This document shows positions 16,676-24,787 of a stretch of 50,262 bases of DNA, piece after piece. Each line of letters opens with the position of its first letter. Position 1 is the stretch's first letter. The stretch lies in the NCBI GenBank assembly GCA_029936315.1, contig JAPYTD010000013.1, forward strand, positions 35,017-85,278. The letters are read 5' to 3'. Under the pieces are notes generated by a model. The model saw only the letters and a list, made by a program, of their open reading frames with translations. It searched no databases and had not been told where the DNA came from. Source of the stretch: Planctomycetota bacterium. Its GTDB lineage: Bacteria > Planctomycetota > UBA1135 > UBA2386. The position numbers and the translations under genes were made by a program.

Positions 16676-18772
16676 CTAACGAGTATCGCTTGGAACGCCG
16701 GCCCCAACCGGAGCGCTCCAACCTTGAGAACCAGGAGAACGAAATCCCACTCCCGAAGGAGCGAGCTGGGTCTGACCACCCAAACTAAGACGCGATTCCT
16801 GGCGCAGTGGGCCGCGCTCCGCCAGAGACTGGCACTGGAGCAGCAGCTTCACCGCTGGGGGAGCAGCATAGCTACCACCATAGAAGGGCGCACTATCGTC
16901 TTTCTGTAGAACACACACGGCGAGCCAACGCGGGTTGTCCGCCGGCAAGAAGCCGACGAAGCTCGCGTTGCGCGCACTGATTTTTCTGCCGTCACGCAGG
17001 CGAACGTTGCTCGCCGCTGTGCCCGTCTTGCCGCCAATCAAACCGTGTAGGTCGACCTTGAGCTCCTTCAGTATCGCAGCATGCAAGTGGCGACCCGTTG
17101 CATGTGGATCGTTACTAACAACGGCGGTCATCGCCCGGCGCACCGCCTCAACAACCGCGGGGCGATAGTGCGGACCGGTATCTTGCTTCGCCGGCACAGG
17201 GTGCCACTGGCCGTCGATTTCGAGACCGCGCACGAGACGCAACTCGGCACCGAGCCCCTTGAACATGCGCATGTAGGCGCGCGCCACCTGCAACGCAGTC
17301 GCGGTCAGCTCGTAGCCGAAGCTGAATGAGATCGCGCTGTTGGCGCGGAAGGAACGTAGCGGGATATCGGGCGCGAACGACCGTGGATGGTTTCCCCCAC
17401 GTGATTCCGACGGCAGGTTCAGGCCGAGCGAACGACCGAAGCCGTAGGCCGCCATGTAGTCCTGCCACTGCTCACGTGTCAGTTGCAGGCCGATGTAGGC
17501 CGCGCCGATATTGGAGCTGTTCAGCAAGATGCCGTGCGGCGTCAATATCTCGCAGACGTGGTCGTCCGTGACCGAGTTGCGACGACCGAGCTTGCGGATG
17601 CGCTCCCGGTAGGTTGCATGGCGCGGGTTGCAGTCGTATTCGTGGTCCCAATCGAGCGCGCCCACTTCGTAGGCGTAGCTCAGGACCAGTGGTTTGACGA
17701 TCGAGCCGGGCTCAAACAGGTTCTGGTAAGGCGTGTAGGACTTCGCTTCCAGACGTGGCTTGCCACGGTGCCACGAAGCGGACGCGAGCACATCGCCGGT
17801 ATCGAGTTCGATCAGCACCAACGACCCCCACTGCGCCTTCTTCTTGGGGTCGAGGCGCATGCCGGCTTCACACATCGCAGTCAGTTCGCGCACGGCGGCG
17901 CGCTGCAGTTCGATATCGATGGTCGACTGCAAGACCGCCGGGTTGGTAGCTTCTCGAACGGGAGCAACGAAGTACGAGCGGCGGCGACCGTCGGCCAGGT
18001 AGCGCCGCGAAGCGCTTTTTCGCGGCTCGAGCCCCGCAAACGTCTCCAAGCCACACATGCCGAAGGTCTGCAGGTCAAAGCCGCCCGACGGCCGCTCGAC
18101 CTTGAACGAATTGCAGTGGCCGATGAGCCCGTGGGTCAACGCGCGCTCAGGGTAGACCCGACGAAAGCCGTGCAGGAAGTCGAGCACGATCGTCGGGTAG
18201 GCGTCGCTCATGTGGTAGGCGCGCAACGCGTCGCTGACCATCAAGCGGTCGATACTGCTCGACACCAAAAACTCAACCACCTGAGTGTGCTTCTTCGGCC
18301 ACTTACCCGACGTCGGCAAGTTGGCAAGGGACCACTCGCGGTTCATGGTGTCCGTCAACCGCTTCCGATGCTTGGCATGCACGGCCGCACGATCCGAAAT
18401 GTCGGGATCCGCAACCAACGCCAACGAGAATCCATCGACGATGCGCTTCACCCAAGGACGGAAAAACGTCACGTCCTCACGGCACTTGAGCGGCACCGTG
18501 ATGCGCGCACGAACTTCATAGATCGCGCAATCCGCGGCAAGCACAAACCCAAAGCGATCAGTAACCGTGCCGCGCGGAGCCGGCACCTTCTCGAACCGCC
18601 GGCCCTGACGGTCGGCGGTCGAAGCAACCAACGGCAACAACTTACCATTGCGACGCGTGAGCGTGCCCGCTTGCGCGACCTGCAACCATCCCAGCCAGCC
18701 GGCGAGGAAGATCGGCACCACGGCGAGCGCGCCAAAGGCAACGCGAATCCTCAACAGCTCACCGGGCTTCAT
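16676..18772 (-). CDS. ftsI: Division transpeptidase FtsI/PBP3 (class B PBP)
   Basis: Septal class B penicillin-binding protein that crosslinks peptidoglycan with FtsW. Started at the ATG at 18772 (ATGA with the upstream stop, AGGAG eight bases before), it has 698 aa. One membrane helix is at about 9-30, and the PBP dimer domain begins at APRGTVTDRFG. The transpeptidase has all three active-site motifs: SIVK (Ser357, Lys360), SSN (419-421) and KTG (582-584). About 130 residues between the RGTV motif and the transpeptidase appear inserted compared with E. coli FtsI. No PASTA repeat is seen; the last 60 residues are Gly/Ser/Pro-rich. Confidence 0.9.
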   Translation of the reverse strand: MKPGELLRIRVAFGALAVVPIFLAGWLGWLQVAQAGTLTRRNGKLLPLVASTADRQGRRFEKVPAPRGTVTDRFGFVLAADCAIYEVRARITVPLKCREDVTFFRPWVKRIVDGFSLALVADPDISDRAAVHAKHRKRLTDTMNREWSLANLPTSGKWPKKHTQVVEFLVSSSIDRLMVSDALRAYHMSDAYPTIVLDFLHGFRRVYPERALTHGLIGHCNSFKVERPSGGFDLQTFGMCGLETFAGLEPRKSASRRYLADGRRRSYFVAPVREATNPAVLQSTIDIELQRAAVRELTAMCEAGMRLDPKKKAQWGSLVLIELDTGDVLASASWHRGKPRLEAKSYTPYQNLFEPGSIVKPLVLSYAYEVGALDWDHEYDCNPRHATYRERIRKLGRRNSVTDDHVCEILTPHGILLNSSNIGAAYIGLQLTREQWQDYMAAYGFGRSLGLNLPSESRGGNHPRSFAPDIPLRSFRANSAISFSFGYELTATALQVARAYMRMFKGLGAELRLVRGLEIDGQWHPVPAKQDTGPHYRPAVVEAVRRAMTAVVSNDPHATGRHLHAAILKELKVDLHGLIGGKTGTAASNVRLRDGRKISARNASFVGFLPADNPRWLAVCVLQKDDSAPFYGGSYAAPPAVKLLLQCQSLAERGPLRQESRLSLGGQTQLAPSGVGFRSPGSQGWSAPVGAGVPSDTR

Positions 18773-19023
18773 TGCACCTGCTCCTGTTGGCGCAGCAGTT
18801 CGTTCTGCAACCACTCACGGTGCAATTGCGCCAGGCGCTCAGGGGAAGCCGCTTCGAGACCCTCGTAGCCGAGTCGGATCAGGTCCTTGTCGCGATCCTG
18901 AACATCGTCGTAGACGCGTTGGATATCGCGGCGCTCCGCGATGTTCTGGGCTCTGATGGCCGCGGTGGCGATCGTCAGAGCGACCGCCAAGGCGAAGAAC
19001 AATCCTGCGATGAGCCACCTCAT
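18769..19023 (-). CDS. FtsL-like small bitopic division protein
   Basis: The 84-aa protein begins MRWLIAGLFF, with one membrane helix (about 3-24) followed by a charged helix (about 27-82) likely to form a coiled coil. This matches FtsL, which joins FtsB and FtsQ to activate FtsI/FtsW. FtsL sequences are poorly conserved, so the call rests on size, topology and the position between rsmH and ftsI. It overlaps both neighbours by 4 bases (ATGA). Confidence 0.7.
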   Translation of the reverse strand: MRWLIAGLFFALAVALTIATAAIRAQNIAERRDIQRVYDDVQDRDKDLIRLGYEGLEAASPERLAQLHREWLQNELLRQQEQVQ

Positions 19024-19973
19024 GCCGCCACCGCCGGCTTTGCCGCACAACGAAGCTTGGCACTGCGAGCGCGCGGGTTCTGTCGCGCCTCCGCAGGTGT
19101 CGCAATGATCGGCTTCTTGGTTACAACGTCGAGGTTCGCCTTCATCCAGTGCTTGACGAGCCTGTCTTCAATCGAGTGGAACGAGATCACCGCCAAGCGC
19201 CCGCCGGGCTTCAGGCTCTTCGCTGCCGCAGCCATGCCGCGCTCGAGCTCACCCATCTCGTCGTTGACCGCCATGCGCACCGCTTGGAACGTGCGCGTCG
19301 CGGCGTGAATGCGTCCATGCCGGGCAGCGCCAGGCATGGCGGAGATCACCAACTTCGAGAGCTGGCTGGTGCGCTGGATCTTGGTGTGACGACGCTCTTC
19401 GACAATGCGACGCGCAATGCGCCGACTGAAGCGTTCTTCGCCAAGCTGAAACAGGGTGTCTGCCAACTCCTGTTCCGGCACGCGCGCCAACCACTGAGCA
19501 GCTGTCAGTGGCGCGCTCGCGTCCATACGCATGTCAAGTGGCCCATCGGCCATGAAGGAAAACCCTCGTTCGGGTCGGTCCAACTGAAGGGAACTCACGC
19601 CGAGATCGAGGAGCACGCGATCACATTGGGGCTGACCGGCTCCCAACAGGACCTCGCACATTTCTGCATGAGGTGAATGGTGAAGGGAGAAACTGGCCCC
19701 GGCGCCCGCATCCTTGGCGTCTGCCAAAGCTGCCTGCGCCGCAGCCAGGATCTCCCGATCACGATCAAGTCCCACCACGACACCGTCTGGACCGATGGCC
19801 TTCGATATTGCTACCGCATGGCCACCAGCCCCGACCGTTCCATCGACGACCACGAGTCCACAGCGGAGTTCGAGGATCGCCAGCACAGACTGCAACAACA
19901 CCGGCAAGTGCAGCGGGGGCCTATTCCCGTGCGATTCACCGTCATTGCCACTAGCGTTCGTGCCCACATTCAT
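19020..19973 (-). CDS. rsmH: 16S rRNA m4C1402 methyltransferase RsmH
   Basis: SAM-dependent enzyme (MraW) that methylates N4 of C1402 in 16S rRNA. Motifs are HLPVLLQSVL, the SAM loop DGTVGAGGHA, LDLGVSSLQLD, GFSFMADGPLDMRMD and the end VISFHSIEDRLVKHWM. The ATG at 19973 gives 317 aa; the frame extends upstream without family similarity. A 136-base gap separates it from mraZ, longer than other gaps in this cluster. Confidence 0.95.
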   Translation of the reverse strand: MNVGTNASGNDGESHGNRPPLHLPVLLQSVLAILELRCGLVVVDGTVGAGGHAVAISKAIGPDGVVVGLDRDREILAAAQAALADAKDAGAGASFSLHHSPHAEMCEVLLGAGQPQCDRVLLDLGVSSLQLDRPERGFSFMADGPLDMRMDASAPLTAAQWLARVPEQELADTLFQLGEERFSRRIARRIVEERRHTKIQRTSQLSKLVISAMPGAARHGRIHAATRTFQAVRMAVNDEMGELERGMAAAAKSLKPGGRLAVISFHSIEDRLVKHWMKANLDVVTKKPIIATPAEARQNPRARSAKLRCAAKPAVAA

Positions 19974-20109
19974 TGAGCTACTTCCCTTGACCACCCGACA
20001 GCAGTCGCAGAACGCACACCCAGACCATGGGTGCAAAAGCACATCACGCCACTCACACCGCAACGCCTATCGCGATGCAACAGCCTTGACCGGGCGACGA
20101 CCTTCGTCA

Positions 20110-20583
20110 CTACGGTTCCGAGGGAGTCGATGGTGTGGCAGGATTGACCAAACTAGCAAAGAGCAATTCTTCTTCGGGACTCGCTTCAGCCAGTGCCACA
20201 TCCAGGACAGACGGCGACCAGAGTTCCACGACTCGGCCAGTGCCTACCAGGGTGACGGGCTGGCTCACTGCGAGCCCCGCATACTTGAGCAATGGCTCCG
20301 GCACACGAATGCGCCGGTTGCCATCAGGCACAACCTCGACGGAGTGACCAAGAAACCGCCGACACAGTGCTCGGTGAGCGCGGCTGCCAGGCACAGCTCG
20401 ACCGATCCGGTCGACGAGTTCTTGGAACCCATCGGAGTCGTGCAGGAGCAGGCAACGGTCCAAGCCAGCGGTCAGGTGGAACTTCCAGCGACTCTTCGGG
20501 AGCTCGTCGAGGATGCGCGCCGGCAGGGTGAACCTGCCTTTGTCATCCACGCCGTGTTCCGAACTGCCGTAGTAGGTGGCCAT
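20110..20583 (-). CDS. mraZ: Transcriptional regulator MraZ
   Basis: The 157-aa protein has two AbrB-like MraZ domains. The first contains DDKGRFTLPARIL, and the second contains LGHSVEVVPDGNRRIRVPEPLLKYAGL, each with the usual basic RF/R-I-P pattern. MraZ binds short repeats upstream of its own gene and represses the division cluster. The start at 20583 (MATYYGSSEHG) matches the family; the open frame upstream runs through the regulatory repeats. The C-terminus has a Pro/Ser/Thr tail. Confidence 0.95.
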   Translation of the reverse strand: MATYYGSSEHGVDDKGRFTLPARILDELPKSRWKFHLTAGLDRCLLLHDSDGFQELVDRIGRAVPGSRAHRALCRRFLGHSVEVVPDGNRRIRVPEPLLKYAGLAVSQPVTLVGTGRVVELWSPSVLDVALAEASPEEELLFASLVNPATPSTPSEP

Positions 20584-20902
20584 CGTGCTGGACTCAGGTC
20601 GCGACCATGCGCCCTTGTCACGTCGGACTCTAGCAACGAGCCACCCACTGTCAACCACACATCCCCACGCCAGAACCACGTTCACCCCCTGCACCACCAC
20701 TCCTAACTCTAGTTACCAACAATCGGCCACATCCCCTGGTGGCGGTCCAGCTACGTCGACACCAGACGAGGCGCCGACAAGAGATCCGGCAGGAGTTCCG
20801 GCTGGCAGAAAAAAATGTGCAGAGGGCTCCCGTCGCACGACCGCGGTGGCATGGTGGCCTCAACAGTCGAATCGCACCTCAGGCCCAGCCCGACACATCC
20901 CC
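20584..20902. promoter_or_regulatory. Divergent mraZ / lipoprotein intergenic region
   Basis: A 319-base region between mraZ and a divergent lipoprotein gene. Besides the MraZ boxes it holds an inverted repeat TAACT-CT-AGTTA at 20704-20715. I see no other gene. Promoters for both directions should lie here. Confidence 0.6.
20644..20679 (-). promoter_or_regulatory. MraZ-box-like operator array
   Basis: On the minus strand GTGG(G/T) pentamers occur at 20644-20648, 20654-20658 and 20664-20668, exactly 10 bp apart, with a fourth at 20675-20679 after 11 bp. They lie 61-96 bases upstream of the mraZ start. Known MraZ sites are direct TGGG-type repeats separated by 5 bases (one helical turn), so this is very likely the autoregulatory operator. 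I cannot place the promoter boxes. Confidence 0.8.
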
Positions 20903-21499
20903 ATGCGAACCCCCTCAATCCTGTCCTTACTGCTCGTTTCGCTGCTTTCCGCCTGCTCAGGTGGCGAACTCGTCGGTGTGCACATCAAGCTGGACGCCAA
21001 CGGCTCCGGCACGATCACGACCCGCGCCTTGATGCCGCTCGAACAAGCCGTTGACGCCGAGACCCGCGCCAAGGGCGTCAAGTGGAGCGTGCGCGCCGGA
21101 CTCGTCGCCAGCCAGGGCCAGTTCGACCAGATCGGCGAAGTGACGCTGGGCGAGGGTGCCGTGACCTTCTCCCCCCAACTCGACGGCGACCGCCCCGGCC
21201 TGCGTGTCACGCTCAAGCGTGGCAACTGGGTTGCGCAGCTGGCACCCGGCAAGGCAAGGCGCAAGGAGATGGCCAAGGCCTACGACCCGACAGGACGCAC
21301 CGACGAGATCGGCGACGTGCTGCGTATTGAGGTAGCGGCCCCCGGCCCGGTGATCACGTCCGGCGTGCTTCCGACCGGCCGCGGCGTCAACGTCGACCGC
21401 GATGGCAGGAAGGCCATCCTGTTGCTGCCGGTGGCGACGATGCTCGAAGAGGGCGACGCGTTTATTTGGGATATCAGCTGGTTGCGGAAGGCGCAGTAG
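20903..21499 (+). CDS. Predicted lipoprotein of unknown function
   Basis: The 198-aa protein starts at MRTPSILSLLLV and has a lipobox LSAC with Cys18, so it is probably lipid-anchored after signal peptidase II cleavage. The mature part begins with alternating hydrophobic strands (VGVHIKLDANGSGTITTRAL), suggesting a beta-rich fold, and ends in hydrophobic strands around LLLPVATML and FIWDISWL. I do not recognise a family. The frame is open further upstream across the mraZ promoter, but the signal peptide fixes the start at 20903. It is divergent from mraZ. Confidence 0.75.
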   Translation: MRTPSILSLLLVSLLSACSGGELVGVHIKLDANGSGTITTRALMPLEQAVDAETRAKGVKWSVRAGLVASQGQFDQIGEVTLGEGAVTFSPQLDGDRPGLRVTLKRGNWVAQLAPGKARRKEMAKAYDPTGRTDEIGDVLRIEVAAPGPVITSGVLPTGRGVNVDRDGRKAILLLPVATMLEEGDAFIWDISWLRKAQ

Positions 21500-21546
21500 G
21501 CGCCGCTACGCCACGGTGAACCCGGCGCGATGGAAGCCATCGGCAA

Positions 21547-21718
21547 TCATCGACGACGCCAGCCGAGCTGCACCATCACAACGCACTCTTTGCCATCACG
21601 CAGCACCGTCAGGTGCACATCGTGCCCGACCGGCCGCTTAGCCAACGAAGCGCGCCAGCGAGAAGGAACACCGTTGCAAGACAGGAGGTAGCGCTGGATC
21701 CCATCATCGCACGGAAGT
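21547..21718 (-). pseudogene. Possible remnant of a PDZ domain
   Basis: In one minus-strand frame, ending with TGA at 21547-21549, the gap after the Cys-rich gene reads like the second half of a PDZ domain. It has NGVPSRW, then GHDVHLTVLRDGKE, then VMVQLG, the pattern of Deg or rhomboid-type proteases (dGxxv..GdxvxltvlRdGk). There is no start codon or upstream domain, and the frame runs back into the neighbouring gene, so it would be a broken gene end. The alternative is a chance pattern in GC-rich DNA. Confidence 0.4.
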
Positions 21719-22324
21719 TTACGCGTCCACGTTCTCTTCTTCCGCTTCCGACCCCTCGCCGATCATCGCCAACAACTCATCCTTGATCGCCCCAAGGTCA
21801 TCCATGTCAATCGGCGGCGCAACCAAACACACTGGCTCCATGTCCTTGATCTTCGGATCGCGTAGAACCAGATCGGCCTGCTGCTGCTCACGCGTCTTCG
21901 CCTTCGCTATCTTCAGCACCCGCTTGCGCAACAACAGCAGCGCGCAGAAGTAGCGCAACGCGCGCGCCCGATCGTCCGGAACCGTCGCGAGCCGATCGAA
22001 CAGCATGCGCAGCGATTGCAGGTCGAGAACCGGCTCCTTGTTGGTGTTCACTTTTTTCTGCGCGCGCCAGAAGATCGGTGGTTTGTCGGTCTCGCACTTG
22101 CGTTCGTGGTCTTGGAAACACGCATCACACAGCTCGCGCCGGATGCAGCTCATCACCTCGATCTCGGAGTCCGTGTTCTTCGAGCCCTTCTGGCCAGAGC
22201 CCTTGCTCTTGACCATGACGGGGGCCCATTCAAGGATGGCAAGGTACGACTTGCTCGTCGGCAAAGGGCAACCGGGCTTCTGACAGCCTTCTCGGTCCCG
22301 ATGAATCTTCCACTCGTCAGCCAT
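21719..22324 (-). CDS. Cys-rich protein of unknown function
   Basis: The 201-aa soluble protein has N-terminal cysteines arranged as C14-x4-C19, then C60, C66-x2-C69 (CDAC) and C77, close to His73, which looks like a zinc-binding module. A helical region (about 98-150, LRMLFDRLATVPDDRARALRYFCALLLLRKRVLKIAKAKTR in part) and an acidic tail follow. I do not recognise a named family. The mix of a putative metal site and a basic helical part could mean nucleic-acid or protein binding, but this is a guess. The gene lies downstream of a HEAT-repeat lipoprotein, with a hairpin between them. Confidence 0.75.
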   Translation of the reverse strand: MADEWKIHRDREGCQKPGCPLPTSKSYLAILEWAPVMVKSKGSGQKGSKNTDSEIEVMSCIRRELCDACFQDHERKCETDKPPIFWRAQKKVNTNKEPVLDLQSLRMLFDRLATVPDDRARALRYFCALLLLRKRVLKIAKAKTREQQQADLVLRDPKIKDMEPVCLVAPPIDMDDLGAIKDELLAMIGEGSEAEEENVDA

Positions 22325-22341
22325 GTTGGATCTAGCTCAAA

Positions 22342-22364
22342 GTTGCGTGCAGCTAGCATGCAAC
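22342..22364 (-). terminator. Hairpin between the HEAT lipoprotein and Cys-rich genes
   Basis: GTTGCGTGC (22342-22350) and GCATGCAAC (22356-22364) pair as a 9-bp stem with one G-T-type mismatch and a 5-base loop. On the minus strand a short TTT follows. It lies 11 bases past the stop of the HEAT lipoprotein, so it may be an intrinsic terminator. Confidence 0.5.
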
Positions 22365-22374
22365 GAATGGGCCC

Positions 22375-23388
22375 TCAACGCCCACCTTCCTTGGCTTCGA
22401 TTTCCTTCACGGCGACTTCATCCGGCAAGCTGCTGGCAAACCGTCGCCACGCACCAGTGGTGCGCGGCCTCTTGGCGCCAGCCATGATCTGCAAGGCCTT
22501 CTGCGCGGCGAGTTCGTCGCTGGATACCTTCGACTTCTTGGCGGCTTCGAGGAAGGCAATCAGTGCGTTGGCCGCTTTGCGATGCTTGTAGTTGGCTAGC
22601 GCCTCGCCGGCCTTGCGGCGCACGAACGGATCGTCATCGGCCAGCATTTCCATCAGCAGGTCGCGCGCGCCCGAACCGCCCTTGGCCAACCCTTGCGCCG
22701 CATCACTGCGAATGCGCCAGATCGGCGAATGCGCCAACATGCGCAGCGCTTCGAGCGACTCACCACGTGCGCCGATCTCTCCGAGCGCGCGCGCGGCGAC
22801 TCGTTGCTGCATGGATTCGCCGTCGCTCGCCAACTTGAGCAGAGCCGGCACCGCCGGGTCGCCAATACCCGTCAGCACCTCGATACCGATCGTGCGCACG
22901 AACTCCTGCGGGTGCAACACCAGGTCATTCACCACCACGTCGACTGCCGACGCGCCGATCGCAACGATCTGGCCAATGGCGCGACTGTCGGGACGCTGAC
23001 CGGGCAGGTTCCACGGCGTCGGCGACTTCGGATCTAGACGCACTTCCGCAGCGGGAACCGTCTCCTGGCCGAGAATCTCGATGTGCCCCTCGCGCGCCTG
23101 CACAATCTCCTGTTCGAGGTAGCGAACGAACCACGCGATAGCCACCGGGTCCTGCTTGAGTTCATCCCGCATTGCAGGGTATTCGGGCTTGCCGTCAACG
23201 TATGCCTGGGCCACTACGCGACAATTCGCCAACTGCTCGGCGGTGAGCTTGCCGGGTGTGTAGTCGGCGCCCGCAGTGCTGCAACCTGATGCAAATCCAA
23301 ACAGCAGGGCGACGGCCGCGCTGGCATGACGCGCGCGGCAATTGCCGGGCACGCATCGAGTAGGGTTCTTGGCGACGGCGCAGGTCAT
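22375..23388 (-). CDS. HEAT-repeat lipoprotein
   Basis: The 337-aa protein has a basic N-terminus, a hydrophobic stretch (AAVALLFGFA) and a probable lipobox ASGC with Cys36. HEAT-like helical repeats run from about 125 to 290, with typical cores such as VRTIGIEVLTGIGDPAVPALLKLA, in part, and IRSDAAQGLAKGG or VRRKAGEALANYK. HEAT solenoids serve as protein-binding scaffolds; the partner is unknown. The gene is divergent from a GNAT-like gene, and their starts are only 18 bases apart, so they share control sequence. Confidence 0.75.
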   Translation of the reverse strand: MTCAVAKNPTRCVPGNCRARHASAAVALLFGFASGCSTAGADYTPGKLTAEQLANCRVVAQAYVDGKPEYPAMRDELKQDPVAIAWFVRYLEQEIVQAREGHIEILGQETVPAAEVRLDPKSPTPWNLPGQRPDSRAIGQIVAIGASAVDVVVNDLVLHPQEFVRTIGIEVLTGIGDPAVPALLKLASDGESMQQRVAARALGEIGARGESLEALRMLAHSPIWRIRSDAAQGLAKGGSGARDLLMEMLADDDPFVRRKAGEALANYKHRKAANALIAFLEAAKKSKVSSDELAAQKALQIMAGAKRPRTTGAWRRFASSLPDEVAVKEIEAKEGGR

Positions 23389-23406
23389 ACCCTAACGTCT
23401 ATCCGG

Positions 23407-24552
23407 ATGACCGCCCCGCGCAAAGACCTGGCAGCCGATGTGGTGATTCGCCCCGTGCGTTCTGCGCGTCAGTTCCTCGATTTGCAGCGCGGCTTCTATC
23501 GCGGCGACCCGAACTATGTGCCGCCGGTCACGATTGCCGAATCTTGGCAATTGGAACCGCACAAGAATCCATTCTTCGAGCACGCCCAGTTCGAGTGCTT
23601 CGCAGCGTATCGCCAAAGCGTTTGCGTCGGCCGGATCAGCACCACCAGAGACCGCCTGCACGATGAGTTCCATGGCGACCAGATCGGCTTCTTCGGACAC
23701 TTCGAAGCCACAGACGAAGCCGCGGCCCATGCCCTGCTGAAGCATGCGGCGACCTGGTGCCGGGTGCGGTCGGCCAGCGCGTTGCGCGGCCCGGTCGACA
23801 TGTCGACCAACTACCGCTGCGGCTTGCTCATCGATGGCCACCCCGGGCCGCCGGTGATGATGATGCCGTACAATCGACCGGAGTACGGCGATTGGATCGA
23901 GAGCTTCGGGCTGGCGAAGTGCCAAGACCTGCTGGCCCTGCATGGCACCAGCGAGAGCCTCGATCGGCCGCGCATGGACAAGCTGACGCGGCGCATCGAA
24001 AAGCGCTCCGGCATCAAGCTGCGGCGCGTCGATCTACGCCGGTTCGATCAGGAATGCGTCGTGCTGTGGGAACTCTACCAACGCATCTGGGAGCGCAACT
24101 GGGGTTTTGTGCCGATGACCGAAGCGGAGTTTCTGGCGCAGGCCAAGGATCTCAAGAAGGTCGCGCACCCGAGCCTGATGCACATCGCCGAAAAAGACGG
24201 CGAGGCGATCGGATTCGTGTTGGCCATCCCGGACACCAATGTCGGCGCCAAGGCATGCAACGGCCGGCTCTTGCCGTTCGGCTGGTGGAAGTTCCTGCGG
24301 GCGATGAAGAAGAAGCACCTGATTCGCGTGCTGACACTCGGCGCCGTGCCAGAATATCGGAAGACCGGGCTCGACATGCTGCTCATGCACCGGGTAATGA
24401 GCGACGGCATCGACGCGGGCTTTGATGCCTGCGAAGCAAGCTGGATCCTTGCCGACAACCACGACATGCTCGGCCCACTGCAAACGCTTGGCTGCACGCC
24501 CTACCGGCGTTATCGAATCTACCAACGACCCCTCGCCGAACTCGTCGGCTGA
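23407..24552 (+). CDS. GNAT-like N-acetyltransferase-fold protein
   Basis: The 381-aa protein starts at MTAPRKDLAADVV. The N-terminal half contains VRSARQFLDLQRGFYRGDPNYVPP and the FFGHFEATDE motif. The C-terminal half shows the GNAT core: AIGFVLAIPD (strand 4), LGAVPEYRKTGLDMLLM (acetyl-CoA loop and helix 3) and ASWILADNHDM. This resembles the YghO-type two-lobe family, whose substrate is unknown to me. Start choice follows the conserved N-terminus; there is no strong ribosome site. It is 11 bases ahead of a small membrane protein gene. Confidence 0.75.
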   Translation: MTAPRKDLAADVVIRPVRSARQFLDLQRGFYRGDPNYVPPVTIAESWQLEPHKNPFFEHAQFECFAAYRQSVCVGRISTTRDRLHDEFHGDQIGFFGHFEATDEAAAHALLKHAATWCRVRSASALRGPVDMSTNYRCGLLIDGHPGPPVMMMPYNRPEYGDWIESFGLAKCQDLLALHGTSESLDRPRMDKLTRRIEKRSGIKLRRVDLRRFDQECVVLWELYQRIWERNWGFVPMTEAEFLAQAKDLKKVAHPSLMHIAEKDGEAIGFVLAIPDTNVGAKACNGRLLPFGWWKFLRAMKKKHLIRVLTLGAVPEYRKTGLDMLLMHRVMSDGIDAGFDACEASWILADNHDMLGPLQTLGCTPYRRYRIYQRPLAELVG

Positions 24553-24563
24553 TCACGAAGCAA

Positions 24564-24773
24564 ATGGATATCAATCTCAAGGGTGGCGGCATGCCATCGT
24601 TGCCAGCCAACCTGCCGATGCTGCTGCTGTTTGTTGGCATCGCCGCGATCGGCTTCGGCTTGCTGATCTTGTTCAACGAATGGCTGCTGCGCTACCTCGT
24701 CGCCGGCATCTTCATTCTATTTGGCGGCCTGATTCTGCTAGTCGGTGCCCGGGCCAAGCGCATGCTCGGCTAG
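24564..24773 (+). CDS. Small two-helix membrane protein
   Basis: The 69-aa protein has two membrane helices (about 17-36 and 42-61) and a basic end (RAKRMLG). It follows the GNAT-like gene by 11 bases and ends 14 bases from the convergent bat operon. I know no family for it; coding is supported by the clear two-helix pattern and position. Confidence 0.6.
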   Translation: MDINLKGGGMPSLPANLPMLLLFVGIAAIGFGLLILFNEWLLRYLVAGIFILFGGLILLVGARAKRMLG

Positions 24774-24787
24774 AGGTCGATAAGGCA

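Noticed and set aside
17483..18868. 461-codon plus-strand frame opposite ftsI
   Set aside because: Shadow of a gene with all penicillin-binding motifs intact.
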